NCBI GenBank assembly: GCA_944382705.1
Contig: CALWNE010000052.1
Span: 1-30,540 of the forward strand
Length of the DNA stretch: 30,540 bases
Origin: an uncultured Allofournierella sp.
Lineage (GTDB): Bacteria; Bacillota; Clostridia; Oscillospirales; Ruminococcaceae
Direction of reading: 5' to 3'
The position numbers and the translations under genes are program-made. Below the pieces are notes generated by a model, which saw only the letters and a list, made by a program, of their open reading frames with translations, ran no database searches and was not told the DNA's origin. Shown here one piece after another: positions 7,822-16,537 of the stretch. Numbering within the stretch: position 1 is the stretch's first letter; every line of letters begins with the position of its first letter.

Positions 7822-9126
7822 ATGAAGACCCATTGCGAGGATTTGTTTGCCTACATCGCCCAAAGCCCCACTGCCTTCCATGCAGTGGAGCAGACGGCCC
7901 AGCGGCTTGAGGCACAGGGCTTTGAGCAGCTGCAGGAGCATCAGGCATGGCAGCTGAAGCCCGGCGGACGCTATTTTGTAACCCGCAACCAGTCCAGCCT
8001 GATTGCCTTTGTAATGCCCAAGCAGGCCGGTGCAGGCTGGCGGATGACCGCCGCCCACACCGACAGCCCCGGCTTTAAGGTGAAGGGCACCAGCCAGAAG
8101 GCTGGCTTTACCATGCTGGATACCGAGGGCTACGGCGGCATGATTCGCTCTGCCTGGATGGACCGGCCCCTGGGTGTGGCAGGCCGGGTAACGGTTGCCA
8201 CCCAAAAGGGCGTGGAGAGCTGTCTGGTGGATTTGGGCGGCAAGGTGGCCACCATTCCCCACCTGGCCATCCATCTGGACCGCACCGTAAACGATGGCCA
8301 CACCTACGACCTGAAAAAGGATATGCAGGCAGTGTATGGCCCTGCGGGCAGCGGCCAGCAGCTGGAAGTGGAGCTGGCCAAGGCAGCAGGCTGCCAGCCG
8401 GAGGAGATTCTGGGCCGGGATTTGTACCTGTATTGCAGCGAGGAAGGCCAGCTGGTGGGCGCAGAGGATGCCTTTGTGCTCTGCCCCCGGCTGGATGACC
8501 TGGCCTGTGCCTGGGCTTGCCTGACCGGATTTTTGCAGGCTCCGGAAAGCACCGGCGGCCGGGTGCTGTGCCTGTTTGACAACGAGGAAGTGGGCAGCGG
8601 TACCCGGCAGGGTGCCTGCGGCAGCTTTTTGCCGGATGTACTGGCCCGCGCCGCCCAGGCACTGGGCGAAAGCCGGGAGCATCAGGCCATCAGCCTGGCC
8701 CACAGCCTGCTGCTGAGTGCGGACAACGGCCATGCCATCCACCCCAACTTTGCAGAGATGAGCGATGCAAACCACCCGGTGGAGCTGGGCAAGGGCATTG
8801 TGCTGAAATTTAATGCAAGCCAGAAGTACACCACCAACGCTGTAACCGCTGCCCTGGTGCATCAGGTGTGTCGTGCAGCCGGGGCCGGTGTGCAGGAGTA
8901 CTACAACCGGGCCGACCTGCCCGGCGGGTACACCCAGGGCAACCTGCTGGCTGCCCAGGTGGGCGTGCCCATGGCAGACATCGGGCTGCCCCAGCTGGCC
9001 ATGCACTCCAGTGTGGAGATGGCAGCGGCTGCGGATGTGAGTGCTCTGGTGCGCACCTGTGAAGCCTGGTACCGGGCAGAAATCTGCTGCACCGCCGACG
9101 GCGGCTATCAGCTGGAGCTGGCATGA
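7822..9126 (+). CDS. apeB: M18 family aspartyl aminopeptidase
   Basis: The 434-residue cytoplasmic zinc aminopeptidase removes N-terminal acidic residues from peptides. The M18 metal and catalytic motifs are in order: AAHTDSPGFKVKG (metal His and Asp), CPRLDDLACAWA (bridging Asp), DNEEVGSGTRQGA (catalytic and metal Glu), LSADNGHAIHPNF, and near the C-terminus QLAMHSSVEM (metal His). Length is normal for the family. AGAAAGGA lies 11 nt before the ATG. Its last codon and stop overlap the start of gluQ (ATGA at 9123-9126), so the two are translationally coupled. The specific substrate cannot be read from the sequence; the gene symbol follows common clostridial usage. Confidence 0.93.
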   Translation: MKTHCEDLFAYIAQSPTAFHAVEQTAQRLEAQGFEQLQEHQAWQLKPGGRYFVTRNQSSLIAFVMPKQAGAGWRMTAAHTDSPGFKVKGTSQKAGFTMLDTEGYGGMIRSAWMDRPLGVAGRVTVATQKGVESCLVDLGGKVATIPHLAIHLDRTVNDGHTYDLKKDMQAVYGPAGSGQQLEVELAKAAGCQPEEILGRDLYLYCSEEGQLVGAEDAFVLCPRLDDLACAWACLTGFLQAPESTGGRVLCLFDNEEVGSGTRQGACGSFLPDVLARAAQALGESREHQAISLAHSLLLSADNGHAIHPNFAEMSDANHPVELGKGIVLKFNASQKYTTNAVTAALVHQVCRAAGAGVQEYYNRADLPGGYTQGNLLAAQVGVPMADIGLPQLAMHSSVEMAAAADVSALVRTCEAWYRAEICCTADGGYQLELA

Positions 9127-10061
9127 CCGGAAGGGAAAAGGGCCGCTTTGCCCCCAGCCCCTCTGGCCGGATGCACCTGGGCAACCTGCTGTGCAGCTTG
9201 CTGGCCTGGCTCAGTGCCCGCAAAGCGGGGGGCAGCGTGGTGCTGCGGATTGAGGATTTGGACAAGGCCCGCTGCCCGGATGCCTTTGCCCGCCAGCTGG
9301 AGCAGGATCTGGCCTGGCTGGGCCTTACCTGGGACGAGGGCGGCATGGAACAATCCGGCTATTGCCAGAGCCAGCGCAGCCAGATTTATCAGGAATACTT
9401 TGACCGGCTGGTTCAGCAGGGGCTGGTGTATCCCTGCTTTTGCAGCCGGGCTCAGCTCCATGGGGCCAGTGCGCCCCATCGGTCGGACGGAACGCCCATT
9501 TATGGCGGCACCTGCCGCCAGTTAACAGCCCAGGAACGGCAGCAGCGGGCCAGTGGCCGGAATGCTGCCATGCGGCTGGAGGTGCCGGACCGGCAGATTG
9601 CCTTTGTGGACGGGCATCTGGGCCGGGTAGAACAAAATCTTGCCGGGGAGTGCGGAGATTTTATTCTGCGGCGGGCGGATGGCGTGTTTGCCTACCAGCT
9701 GGCGGTGGTGGTGGATGATGCCTTAATGGGCGTGACCCAAGTGGTGCGGGGAGCGGATTTGCTGGACAGCACCCCCCGGCAGCTGTATCTGTATGAGCTG
9801 CTGGGCTTAACCCCGCCCCGGTTTTATCATCTGCCTTTGCTGCTTGCACCGGACGGGCGGCGGCTTTCCAAACGGGATGGAGATGTAAGCCTAGAGCAGC
9901 TTCAGCAGCGGTACACGCCTCAGGAGATTTTGGGGCGGCTGGGCTGGCTGGCAGGTTTGCTGCAACGGCCCCAGCCCATGGAGCTGGACCAGCTGCTGGA
10001 GCTTTTTGATTGGGAAAAGGTGCCCCGGCAGGATATATTGCTCCCGTCGGATTTGTTTTAA
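9123..10061 (+). CDS. gluQ: Glutamyl-Q tRNA(Asp) synthetase (GluQ-RS)
   Basis: The 312-residue class I synthetase-like enzyme lacks an anticodon-binding domain. GluQ-RS activates glutamate and attaches it to queuosine at position 34 of tRNA-Asp. Visible motifs are the HIGH-like SGRMHLGNLL, RIEDLD, a zinc site made of CFC near residue 105 and the following Tyr/Cys (YGGTC), and a KMSKS-like LSKRDGD. The family is about 300 residues long, against about 480 for GltX, which supports GluQ-RS rather than a truncated GltX. It overlaps apeB by 4 bp. A queuosine or preQ1 pathway would be needed in the same genome; no such gene is in this window. A 21-bp hairpin terminator follows directly. Confidence 0.88.
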   Translation: MTGREKGRFAPSPSGRMHLGNLLCSLLAWLSARKAGGSVVLRIEDLDKARCPDAFARQLEQDLAWLGLTWDEGGMEQSGYCQSQRSQIYQEYFDRLVQQGLVYPCFCSRAQLHGASAPHRSDGTPIYGGTCRQLTAQERQQRASGRNAAMRLEVPDRQIAFVDGHLGRVEQNLAGECGDFILRRADGVFAYQLAVVVDDALMGVTQVVRGADLLDSTPRQLYLYELLGLTPPRFYHLPLLLAPDGRRLSKRDGDVSLEQLQQRYTPQEILGRLGWLAGLLQRPQPMELDQLLELFDWEKVPRQDILLPSDLF

Positions 10062-10107
10062 AACCAAAAGCACTGGGCCCCAAAGGGGCCCAGTGCTTTT
10101 GGTTTGC
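10060..10107. terminator. Very long hairpin terminator after gluQ
   Basis: The perfect 21-bp stem AAACCAAAAGCACTGGGCCCC / its complement (10061-10081 / 10085-10105) has a 3-nt loop. The T-rich right arm (CTTTTGGTTT) gives a modest U run on plus, and the A-rich left arm would do the same on minus. Confidence 0.8.
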
Positions 10108-10257
10108 CGAAAAGTGCAGCCGGGTGCAATTTGAAGCAAAGAAAGGCTGGTTGTTTTCTTTTTTGTTAAAAAAGTGTAGAATAGGAATAAAAACAAACCG
10201 CCCGGCCCCTTTAGGCCATGAGCCATGGGGCGGCGGGCAGCAAAAGGAGAGAGCGGC

Positions 10258-11877
10258 ATGATTTTGGATGCAAAGGAACGGGAACGGTTGGCACAGCGTG
10301 CGCGGGAGCTGTTTGCTGCCGAACCGGTGGATTATGCCGCAGCGGTGCCGGTGCTGCGCCAGGCGGCGGCACTGGGTGACCCGTGGTGCCTGTGTACCCT
10401 GGGCTGGTGCTGTGAGTTTGGGCAGGGAACCGAAAAGGATATGGAGCAGGCCCTCTGGCTGTACGAGCAGGGAGCCCAGCAGGAGTTTGCCCCCGCCCAG
10501 TGCAATCTGGCTGTGTTGTATATTACCGGCAAGGGTGTGGCCAAGGATGAGGAGCAGGGAGTTGCCCTGCTGCGCCCCGCAGCCCAGCAGAACTTTGCCA
10601 GAGCCCAGTACCTTTTGGGCTGTATGTACCAGGAGGGCCGAGGGGTGGAGCAGAATGCAGCCAAGGCGGCGGCCTGTTTTAACGATGCGGCCTTTTTGGG
10701 CTACGCAGCGGCCCAGTTCAGCCTGGGGGTATGCTATGAGCGTGGCCGGGGTGTGGAACAGAATTTTGATACCGCCCTCCACCAATACCTGAAGGCGGCA
10801 GCCCAGAACCATGTGGCGGCCATCTACAATGTGGGCTATTTTTATGAGATGGGCCTGGGCGTGGAAAAGGACGAGGCCAAGGCGGCGGAATACTACGCCC
10901 GTGCAGCCGAACAAGGAGATGCAGACGCAGAGTGCAGCCTGGGCTGGTGCTACGATACCGGCACCGGCGTGGAGCGGGATTCCCGCAAGGCGGTGGAGCT
11001 GTACGAAAAAGCAGCCAAAAAGGGCCAGCTGCGGGCCATGCACAACCTGGCCTGGTGTTACCGGATGGCCCAGCCCGGCGCAGACGGGCCGGACCGCAAG
11101 GAGCAGGCCATCAAGTGGTTTCGCCGTGCGGCCAATGGCGGCTATACTAGCTCGCTGTGCGACCTGGGCGTTTGCTATCAGGAAGGCTGGGGCGTGGAGC
11201 AGGATCTGGCCCATGCCATTGACCTGTACCGACAGTGTGCCAACCAGGGGCTGGGCAAAGCCATGGACTGCCTGGGCCAATGCTATCGGGACGGCGAAGG
11301 GGTAGAAAAAGACCTGGACGAAGCACTGCGCTGGTTTGAACAGGGGGCCGAAGCAGGCCACCCGGAGGCCCAGTTTCATGCCGCCTGGTTTTGGGATGAG
11401 GGCCTTACCGGCCAGCAGGACAGCCGCCGTGCCGTGCACTGGTACACCGCCCTGCTGGAACAAAATCTGCCTGGCCGCCAGTGCTGGAGCGATGGAGTGA
11501 ACAATCTGGCCGAGTGCTACCGGTATGGCCGGGGCGTGGAGAAGAACCTGCAAAAAGCCGAGGAACTGTACCAGCTGGCGGGCCGGTGCGGCAACGACAT
11601 GGCCTGGTATAATCTTGGTCATTTATACCAAGAGGAAAAGCAGGATTTGAAAACCGCAGCCCGCTACTACACTAAGGGCGTGGAGGAGTGCACCCAGGGC
11701 GGTGATTGCGCTCTGGCTCTGGCACTGCTCCATGAGAAGGGCCAGGGAGTGCCGCAAGATTCGGAGGAAGCCCTTCGGCTGGCCCGGCTGGCTTTGGAGC
11801 GGGCAGGGGATGACCAGCAGGTCATTGACGATGCCCAGGCATTGTTGGGCCGGCTGGAGTCTCAGCCAGATTGCTGA
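10258..11877 (+). CDS. Sel1-like repeat protein (about 13 repeats)
   Basis: The 539-residue protein is built almost entirely of Sel1-like TPR-type repeats of 36 residues. Each follows the pattern A-x-x-x-LG-x-CY-x-x-G-x-GVEKD-x-x-x-A-x-x-x-YxxAA-x-x-G. I count about 13, beginning near residue 42 (CLCTLGWCCEFGQGTEKD) and ending with ALALLHEKGQGVPQDSEEAL. There is no signal peptide or membrane segment, so it should be cytoplasmic and form a solenoid scaffold for protein partners. The partner is unknown and no neighbouring gene hints at one. Repeat 7 has a 3-residue insert and repeat 10-11 an irregular linker with LPGRQCWSDG. The ATG at 10258 has AAAGGAGAG upstream; the frame extends to 10225 without a site. 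It is flanked by two strong terminators, so it is monocistronic. Confidence 0.9.
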   Translation: MILDAKERERLAQRARELFAAEPVDYAAAVPVLRQAAALGDPWCLCTLGWCCEFGQGTEKDMEQALWLYEQGAQQEFAPAQCNLAVLYITGKGVAKDEEQGVALLRPAAQQNFARAQYLLGCMYQEGRGVEQNAAKAAACFNDAAFLGYAAAQFSLGVCYERGRGVEQNFDTALHQYLKAAAQNHVAAIYNVGYFYEMGLGVEKDEAKAAEYYARAAEQGDADAECSLGWCYDTGTGVERDSRKAVELYEKAAKKGQLRAMHNLAWCYRMAQPGADGPDRKEQAIKWFRRAANGGYTSSLCDLGVCYQEGWGVEQDLAHAIDLYRQCANQGLGKAMDCLGQCYRDGEGVEKDLDEALRWFEQGAEAGHPEAQFHAAWFWDEGLTGQQDSRRAVHWYTALLEQNLPGRQCWSDGVNNLAECYRYGRGVEKNLQKAEELYQLAGRCGNDMAWYNLGHLYQEEKQDLKTAARYYTKGVEECTQGGDCALALALLHEKGQGVPQDSEEALRLARLALERAGDDQQVIDDAQALLGRLESQPDC

Positions 11878-11961
11878 CAGGGCAGCCTGGCAGAGGAGTC
11901 GCAAAGGCCCCAAAAAGAGGCAATACCCCGATAAAAACGCAAAATTATAAAAATGAAAAGT

Positions 11962-12011
11962 AAAACCGGCACGATTCAATACAAAATGTATTGAATCGTG
12001 CCGGTTTTTTG
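11962..12011. terminator. Bidirectional terminator between Sel1 gene and fliB-like gene
   Basis: The perfect 22-bp stem (11962-11983 / 11987-12008) with loop AAA has four A at the left and a TTTTTT run at the right. It stands between two convergent genes and can serve both. Confidence 0.92.
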
Positions 12012-12203
12012 GGTTTAACTAGAAAAAAGAGCAGCAACTCAAAGAGATGCTCGCAGCCGGAGCAGAGTCCACACCGACAAAATAAACCGGCCACACCCCT
12101 GACGGCATAAACGAAGAACCACCCGCCAGAGCAGAAGAAGGGGGCGGCAAGGTGCTTTGCGGCTGCGGCAGAAGAACCATCTGCCGAAATAGGGGAATTG
12201 CGG

Positions 12204-13352
12204 TTACAGCCCAAACAGAAGCCCCGCCAACGCCAGGGGAGAAAAGCAGTCCTCCTGCCAGATGGCTTGCTCCATCCGGGTGAGATTTTCCGGGCAGTAT
12301 TCCACCTGTTTGGAATAGAGCCGGGCCAGCTCTACCAGATGGGACGCAGCCGGTTGGGGGTGCTCCAGTGCCAGCAGGGCAACCAGCAGGCAGCCGCTTA
12401 CAGCAGGCAAAAGACCGCCCAGTGCGTCCCCTTCCAGCACCGCCACCGAGCACCAGCGGTACAAAAAGTATTCTGCCAGCCGTTCCATGGGGCCAGTGGG
12501 GAGGCTGTGTGGCCCGGCGGCTTGCGCCAGCCGGTGGGGCAGCTGATGGGCCAGCCGTTCCAGCGCATTGCTCCAGAGGGGGTCCGAAATCAGCAGGGAC
12601 TGGTAGAAGCTAGCCAGAAGAGAGGCCGTGGCCTCGCTTTCCTGCGGCGGCAGCAGCTCGGGCAGCTGGTGGGCAAGGGAAGCCCAGAAAGCACTGTCCC
12701 CATAGGCTTCCACCACCTGGGCGATGGCCTGGCATTGCAGGGGCTGGGGGTTTGGCTCCTGGGGGTCAATCTGGGAAAAGCCGGTTTGCAAATCCTGCGC
12801 CAGGCAGCACAGCAGGGCCAGCCGGTGGAAAAAGGGCAGGGCGGCATGATTGACCAGAGCAAGGCAGAGACTGCGCAGGGCGTCCAGCTGGGTTAGCAGC
12901 TGGGGCGAGGCATGGGGACTGCCCTCCGGCACGCTGCCTTCCCAAGGCTGATGGATAAGTTCCATGGGCTTGTCTGCCAGCAAAATCAGCTGGGCGGCTG
13001 CTTCGCAGCAAAGGCCCAGGCCGCTTTCCCGCCGCTGGCCCATGGTGTTGTGAAAGCGGGGGTGCTCCCGGCAGATGGGGCCAAGCAGGTCTGCCCGGCC
13101 TTCCCGTTGCAGCTGGCACAGGCCGCTGGCTTCCAAAAAGGGGCAGCGGCCCTGGTCATCCAGCCGAAAGCAGGGGGGCTGACCGGGAGCGATGGCCTGT
13201 TGCAGCGCTGGAGCCAGAGGGCCGGTTTCCTGGTTCCAGCGGTTTAGGGTGGGGGCATCCAGACCAATTTCCCAACCAATGCAGCAGTTGTCCGTACAGT
13301 GGGAGCCGGTGCAGGCAAATTGAGGGTAGTAACTGGGCAAAACCTGAGTCAT
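12204..13352 (-). CDS. FliB-like (flagellin) lysine-N-methylase family protein
   Basis: The 382-residue protein has the Cys-rich N-terminus of the FliB/lysine-N-methylase family. PQFACTGSHCTDNCCIGWEI comes first, then CFRLDDQGRCPFL, GLCQLQ and GPICREHPRFH within about 100 residues, and a mostly helical C-terminal part with LYRWCSVAV. The Cys set may bind an Fe-S cluster or metal. In Salmonella FliB methylates flagellin lysines; in clostridia relatives are common and their targets are mostly unproven. No flagellar gene is present in this window, so the role is open. The start overlaps the recQ stop (ATGA, 13349-13352), giving translational coupling. Confidence 0.82.
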   Translation of the reverse strand: MTQVLPSYYPQFACTGSHCTDNCCIGWEIGLDAPTLNRWNQETGPLAPALQQAIAPGQPPCFRLDDQGRCPFLEASGLCQLQREGRADLLGPICREHPRFHNTMGQRRESGLGLCCEAAAQLILLADKPMELIHQPWEGSVPEGSPHASPQLLTQLDALRSLCLALVNHAALPFFHRLALLCCLAQDLQTGFSQIDPQEPNPQPLQCQAIAQVVEAYGDSAFWASLAHQLPELLPPQESEATASLLASFYQSLLISDPLWSNALERLAHQLPHRLAQAAGPHSLPTGPMERLAEYFLYRWCSVAVLEGDALGGLLPAVSGCLLVALLALEHPQPAASHLVELARLYSKQVEYCPENLTRMEQAIWQEDCFSPLALAGLLFGL

Positions 13353-14896
13353 AGCGGGGCGTCCTCCTTGGGGGTATACTGGTTTAGCAGCTGCAAAAAG
13401 GCTTGGCCATACTGCTCCGCCTTACGCACACCCACGCCGGGGATTTCCAGCAGCTGGGCACGGGTGTGGGGTACCTGGGCACACATGGCCCGCAGGGTAG
13501 CGTCGGTAAACACCACAAAGGCAGGCACACCGGCCTGCCGGGCCAGGCTAAGCCGCAGCTCCTTAAGTTTTGCCAGCAGGGCAGGGTCCAGGTCCTTTTC
13601 TTGGATGGCACGCAGCCGGGCGGCATCCTGAATGGCCTGCTTGACCACCGAGGCCCGCTGCTGCTGGGGTGTACAGACCGAACAGCCGCCGCAGTTTGCA
13701 GGGCCATCCTGCCCAAAGTAGCGCAGAATCTCCCGGCGCAGGCAATGGCTGCTGTGGCAGTAAAAGGTCATCTGCCGCAGACGGTCTTTTTGGCGCAGCA
13801 TCTGCCGCTGGGCTTCTTGGGGGTCGGCATCCTGGGCGGGGGTGCTATTTTCAATCAAAAAGGTACCGGTACGCACATCGGCGCCGGAATACAGCAGGAT
13901 GCAGTCCGCCGGTTGGCCATCCCGCCCGGCACGGCCTGCCTCCTGGTAGTAGCTTTCTAGGTCCAGGGGCATATTGTAATGCACCACAAAGGATACATTG
14001 GATTTATCAATGCCCATGCCAAAGGCATTGGTGGCCACCATCACCCGTACCTGGTCGTACAAAAAGCGTTCCTGGCTGCGCTGCCGTTCCTCCGGCGGCA
14101 TACCCGCATGATACCGGGCGGCGGACAGGTCGCTGTCCAGCAGCTTCTGGTAGACCTCATCCACCTTTTTGCGGGTGGAGCAATAGACAATGCCGCAGCG
14201 GTCCGGGTGTTCCTTCAGGTAGGCCAGAAGGCAGGGGAATTTTTCCCGCTCCTCCAGCCGCTGCACCTCAAAAAACAGATTGGGCCGGTCAAAGCCGGTG
14301 GTGATTTCCAAGGGGGACTGGAGGGCTAGCATCTGGCGGATGTCGGCACTGACCCGGCGGGTGGCGGTGGCGGTAAAGGCACCAATCACCGGCCGCTGGG
14401 GCAGCTGGGCGGCAAATTCCTGGATTTGCAGGTAGCTGGGCCGAAAGTCCTGCCCCCACTGGGAAACACAGTGGGCTTCGTCCACACACAGCAGCGAGAT
14501 GGGAACACTTTGAGCAAACCGCAGAAAGCTGGGGGTGAGCAGCCGTTCCGGTGCGGCGTACACAATTTTGTACAGCCCGGTAGCCGCATTGGCCAGGGCC
14601 TTGCGGCACTGGTTTTCGGTCAGGGAGGAATTGATATAAGCGGCACGCACACCCATCTGAATCAGGGCCTGCACCTGATCCTGCATCAGGCTGATGAGGG
14701 GGCTGACCACAACGGTAACACCCGGCAGCAGCAGGGCGGGCAGCTGGTAGCAGATGGATTTGCCTGCGCCGGTGGGCATGATGGCAAGCACATCCCGCCC
14801 GGCGGTGAGAGCGTCCACAATTTCCTTCTGGCCGGGGCGGAAGGAGTCGTAGCCGAACACCTCTTTTAAGGTTTGGTATTGGATGGTTTCGTTCAT
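13349..14896 (-). CDS. recQ: RecQ-type ATP-dependent DNA helicase
   Basis: The 515-residue SF2 helicase unwinds duplex DNA 3'-5' in recombination and repair. Motif 0 is FGYDSFRPGQ and motif I is IMPTGAGKS. Motif II is DEAH, continuing into the RecQ-specific aromatic loop (CVSQWGQDFRP). Later motifs are GAFTATAT, GIVYCSTRKK, ATNAFGMGIDK and QEAGRAGRDGQ. A zinc-binding region (CRREILRYFGQ..NCGGCSVC) follows, and a C-terminal HRDC domain (about 430-510). The stretch between zinc site and HRDC is only about 30 residues, so the winged-helix part of the usual RQC domain is missing. ATG 14896 has GAGG 6 nt upstream; the longer frame from 14998 crosses the promoter. It is coupled to the FliB-like gene downstream. 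Confidence 0.94.
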   Translation of the reverse strand: MNETIQYQTLKEVFGYDSFRPGQKEIVDALTAGRDVLAIMPTGAGKSICYQLPALLLPGVTVVVSPLISLMQDQVQALIQMGVRAAYINSSLTENQCRKALANAATGLYKIVYAAPERLLTPSFLRFAQSVPISLLCVDEAHCVSQWGQDFRPSYLQIQEFAAQLPQRPVIGAFTATATRRVSADIRQMLALQSPLEITTGFDRPNLFFEVQRLEEREKFPCLLAYLKEHPDRCGIVYCSTRKKVDEVYQKLLDSDLSAARYHAGMPPEERQRSQERFLYDQVRVMVATNAFGMGIDKSNVSFVVHYNMPLDLESYYQEAGRAGRDGQPADCILLYSGADVRTGTFLIENSTPAQDADPQEAQRQMLRQKDRLRQMTFYCHSSHCLRREILRYFGQDGPANCGGCSVCTPQQQRASVVKQAIQDAARLRAIQEKDLDPALLAKLKELRLSLARQAGVPAFVVFTDATLRAMCAQVPHTRAQLLEIPGVGVRKAEQYGQAFLQLLNQYTPKEDAPL

Positions 14897-14930
14897 GGCA
14901 ACCTCGTTTTCATAGGCAATAGTCCTTTGT

Positions 14931-14939
14931 ATTATAGCA
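14931..14939 (-). promoter_or_regulatory. Extended -10 promoter of recQ
   Basis: On minus the sequence reads TGCTATAAT (plus 14931-14939), a full extended -10, about 35 bp before the ATG. The -35 position has no match. Confidence 0.6.
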
Positions 14940-15102
14940 TACCTGGGCCCAAAGGGGAGGGCAGCGTAGAGGAAATGCGAAAGTGAGTTTATGGGCAAAA
15001 ACCAGCCCGATGGCTTTTACTTGGATAGGAAGGGCAAAACGGGCAACACTACCCATCAGGAGAACGGCGGCCCAAACGCTGCCCAGATAGGAGGAAAGAG
15101 CC

Positions 15103-16395
15103 ATGAACACAACCATCTGCACCGTTACCGCCCGGCAGATTTTGGATTCCCGAGGAAATCCCACCGTGGAAGCGGAGGTGCTGCTGGCGGACGGCACCCG
15201 GGCACGAGGTGCATCCCCCAGTGGTGCATCCACCGGGGAATTTGAGGCCCTGGAATTAAGGGATGGAGACCCCTTGCGGTTTGGAGGCAAAGGAGTGACC
15301 AAGGCGGTGGAGAACATCTGCCAGCGGATTGCCCCTGCCCTGGAGGGAATGGATGCAGCGGACCTGTACGCCGTGGACCGCACCCTCTGCCAGCTGGATG
15401 GCACGGCGGATAAATCCGGCCTTGGGGCCAATGCCATGCTGGCGGTTTCCATCGCCTGCTGCCGTGCGGCGGCACAAAGCCTGGGGCTGCCGCTGTACCG
15501 GTTTTTGGGCGGCGTGAACGCAACCCGGCTGCCGGTGCCCATGATGAATATCCTCAACGGCGGCGCCCATGCGGCCAACACGGTGGATGTACAGGAATTC
15601 ATGGTGGTGCCGGTGGGGGCTGCCAGCTTTGCCGAGGGGCTGCGCTGGTGCACCGAGGTATTCCACGCATTGGCAAAGCTGCTCAAGGAACAGGGCCTTG
15701 CCAGTGGTGTGGGGGATGAGGGAGGGTTTGCTCCCAACCTGGCTGGCGATGAGCAGGCCATTGAGCTGATTTTGCAGGCCATCCAGCAGGCGGGCTACCA
15801 GCCCGGTCAGCAGTTTGCCCTGGCCATTGACGCAGCGGCCAGCGAGTGGAAAACCGGGGTAGCCGGCCAGTACCGTTTGCCCAAAAGTGGCCGAACCTTT
15901 ACCAGTGCCCATCTGGTGGACTACTGGCAGGCCCTGTGTGAGCAATACCCCATCTGCTCGCTGGAGGACGGGCTGGACGAGGAGGACTGGGAAGGCTGGC
16001 AGCTGCTGACCCAGCGGCTGGGCGAACGGATTCAGCTGGTGGGGGACGATTTGTTTGTAACCAACACCCGGCGGCTGGAACAGGGCATCCGCCAGGGGTG
16101 TGCAAACTCCATTTTGATTAAGCTGAATCAGATTGGAACCGTGTCCGAAACGCTGGAGGCCATTCAGATGGCCCATAAGGCAGGGTATACGGCGGTGGTG
16201 TCCCATCGGTCCGGCGAAACGGAGGATACCACCATTGCGGATTTGGCGGTGGCGGTGAACAGCGGCCAGATTAAAACCGGCGCACCCAGCCGCAGCGAGC
16301 GGGTGGCCAAGTACAACCAGCTGCTTCGCATAGAGGAGCAGTTGGGGGATGCAGCGGTATACCCCGGCTGGCAGGCCTTTGGCAATGGATTTTAA
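15103..16395 (+). CDS. eno: Enolase (phosphopyruvate hydratase)
   Basis: The 430-residue glycolytic enzyme interconverts 2-phosphoglycerate and phosphoenolpyruvate, and is cytoplasmic with Mg. Typical blocks are ARQILDSRGNPTVEAEV, PSGASTGEFEALELRDGD, MMNILNGGAHAANTVD, catalytic Glu in GVGDEGGFAPN, metal ligands in LAIDAAASE, SLEDGLDEEDW and LVGDDLFVTN, catalytic Lys in ILIKLNQIGT, and SHRSGETEDTTIADLAV. All catalytic residues I can check are present. AGGAGG lies 8 nt before the ATG. The gene diverges from recQ and has its own terminator. The region around residues 250-262 (EWKTGVAGQYRLPKSG) is less usual for the family but lies in a variable loop. Confidence 0.97.
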   Translation: MNTTICTVTARQILDSRGNPTVEAEVLLADGTRARGASPSGASTGEFEALELRDGDPLRFGGKGVTKAVENICQRIAPALEGMDAADLYAVDRTLCQLDGTADKSGLGANAMLAVSIACCRAAAQSLGLPLYRFLGGVNATRLPVPMMNILNGGAHAANTVDVQEFMVVPVGAASFAEGLRWCTEVFHALAKLLKEQGLASGVGDEGGFAPNLAGDEQAIELILQAIQQAGYQPGQQFALAIDAAASEWKTGVAGQYRLPKSGRTFTSAHLVDYWQALCEQYPICSLEDGLDEEDWEGWQLLTQRLGERIQLVGDDLFVTNTRRLEQGIRQGCANSILIKLNQIGTVSETLEAIQMAHKAGYTAVVSHRSGETEDTTIADLAVAVNSGQIKTGAPSRSERVAKYNQLLRIEEQLGDAAVYPGWQAFGNGF

Positions 16396-16408
16396 ACAAA
16401 GCAAAAAT

Positions 16409-16440
16409 GCAAGGCCCCGGCAGATGCCGGGGCCTTGCTG
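16409..16440 (+). terminator. GC-rich hairpin after eno
   Basis: The 14-bp stem GCAAGGCCCCGGCA (16409-16422) / TGCCGGGGCCTTGC (16425-16438) is followed by a weak T series (TGTGTTGAATTT). Confidence 0.7.
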
Positions 16441-16537
16441 TGTTGAATTTAACCTGTGGGCAACAGCAAAAGAAAGCTGGCAGAGCAAGCGTTTTTAGCA
16501 GAGAAGGCAGATAAAGTTGGCTGGAAAAAATACTTGG

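Noticed and set aside
9661..11622. 653-codon minus frame opposite gluQ and the Sel1 gene
   Set aside because: It crosses a strong terminator and mirrors the Sel1 repeats; the plus frames have clear motifs and binding sites.
11945..12214. 89-codon minus frame between the Sel1 and fliB-like genes
   Set aside because: It runs through the bidirectional terminator and has no binding site.
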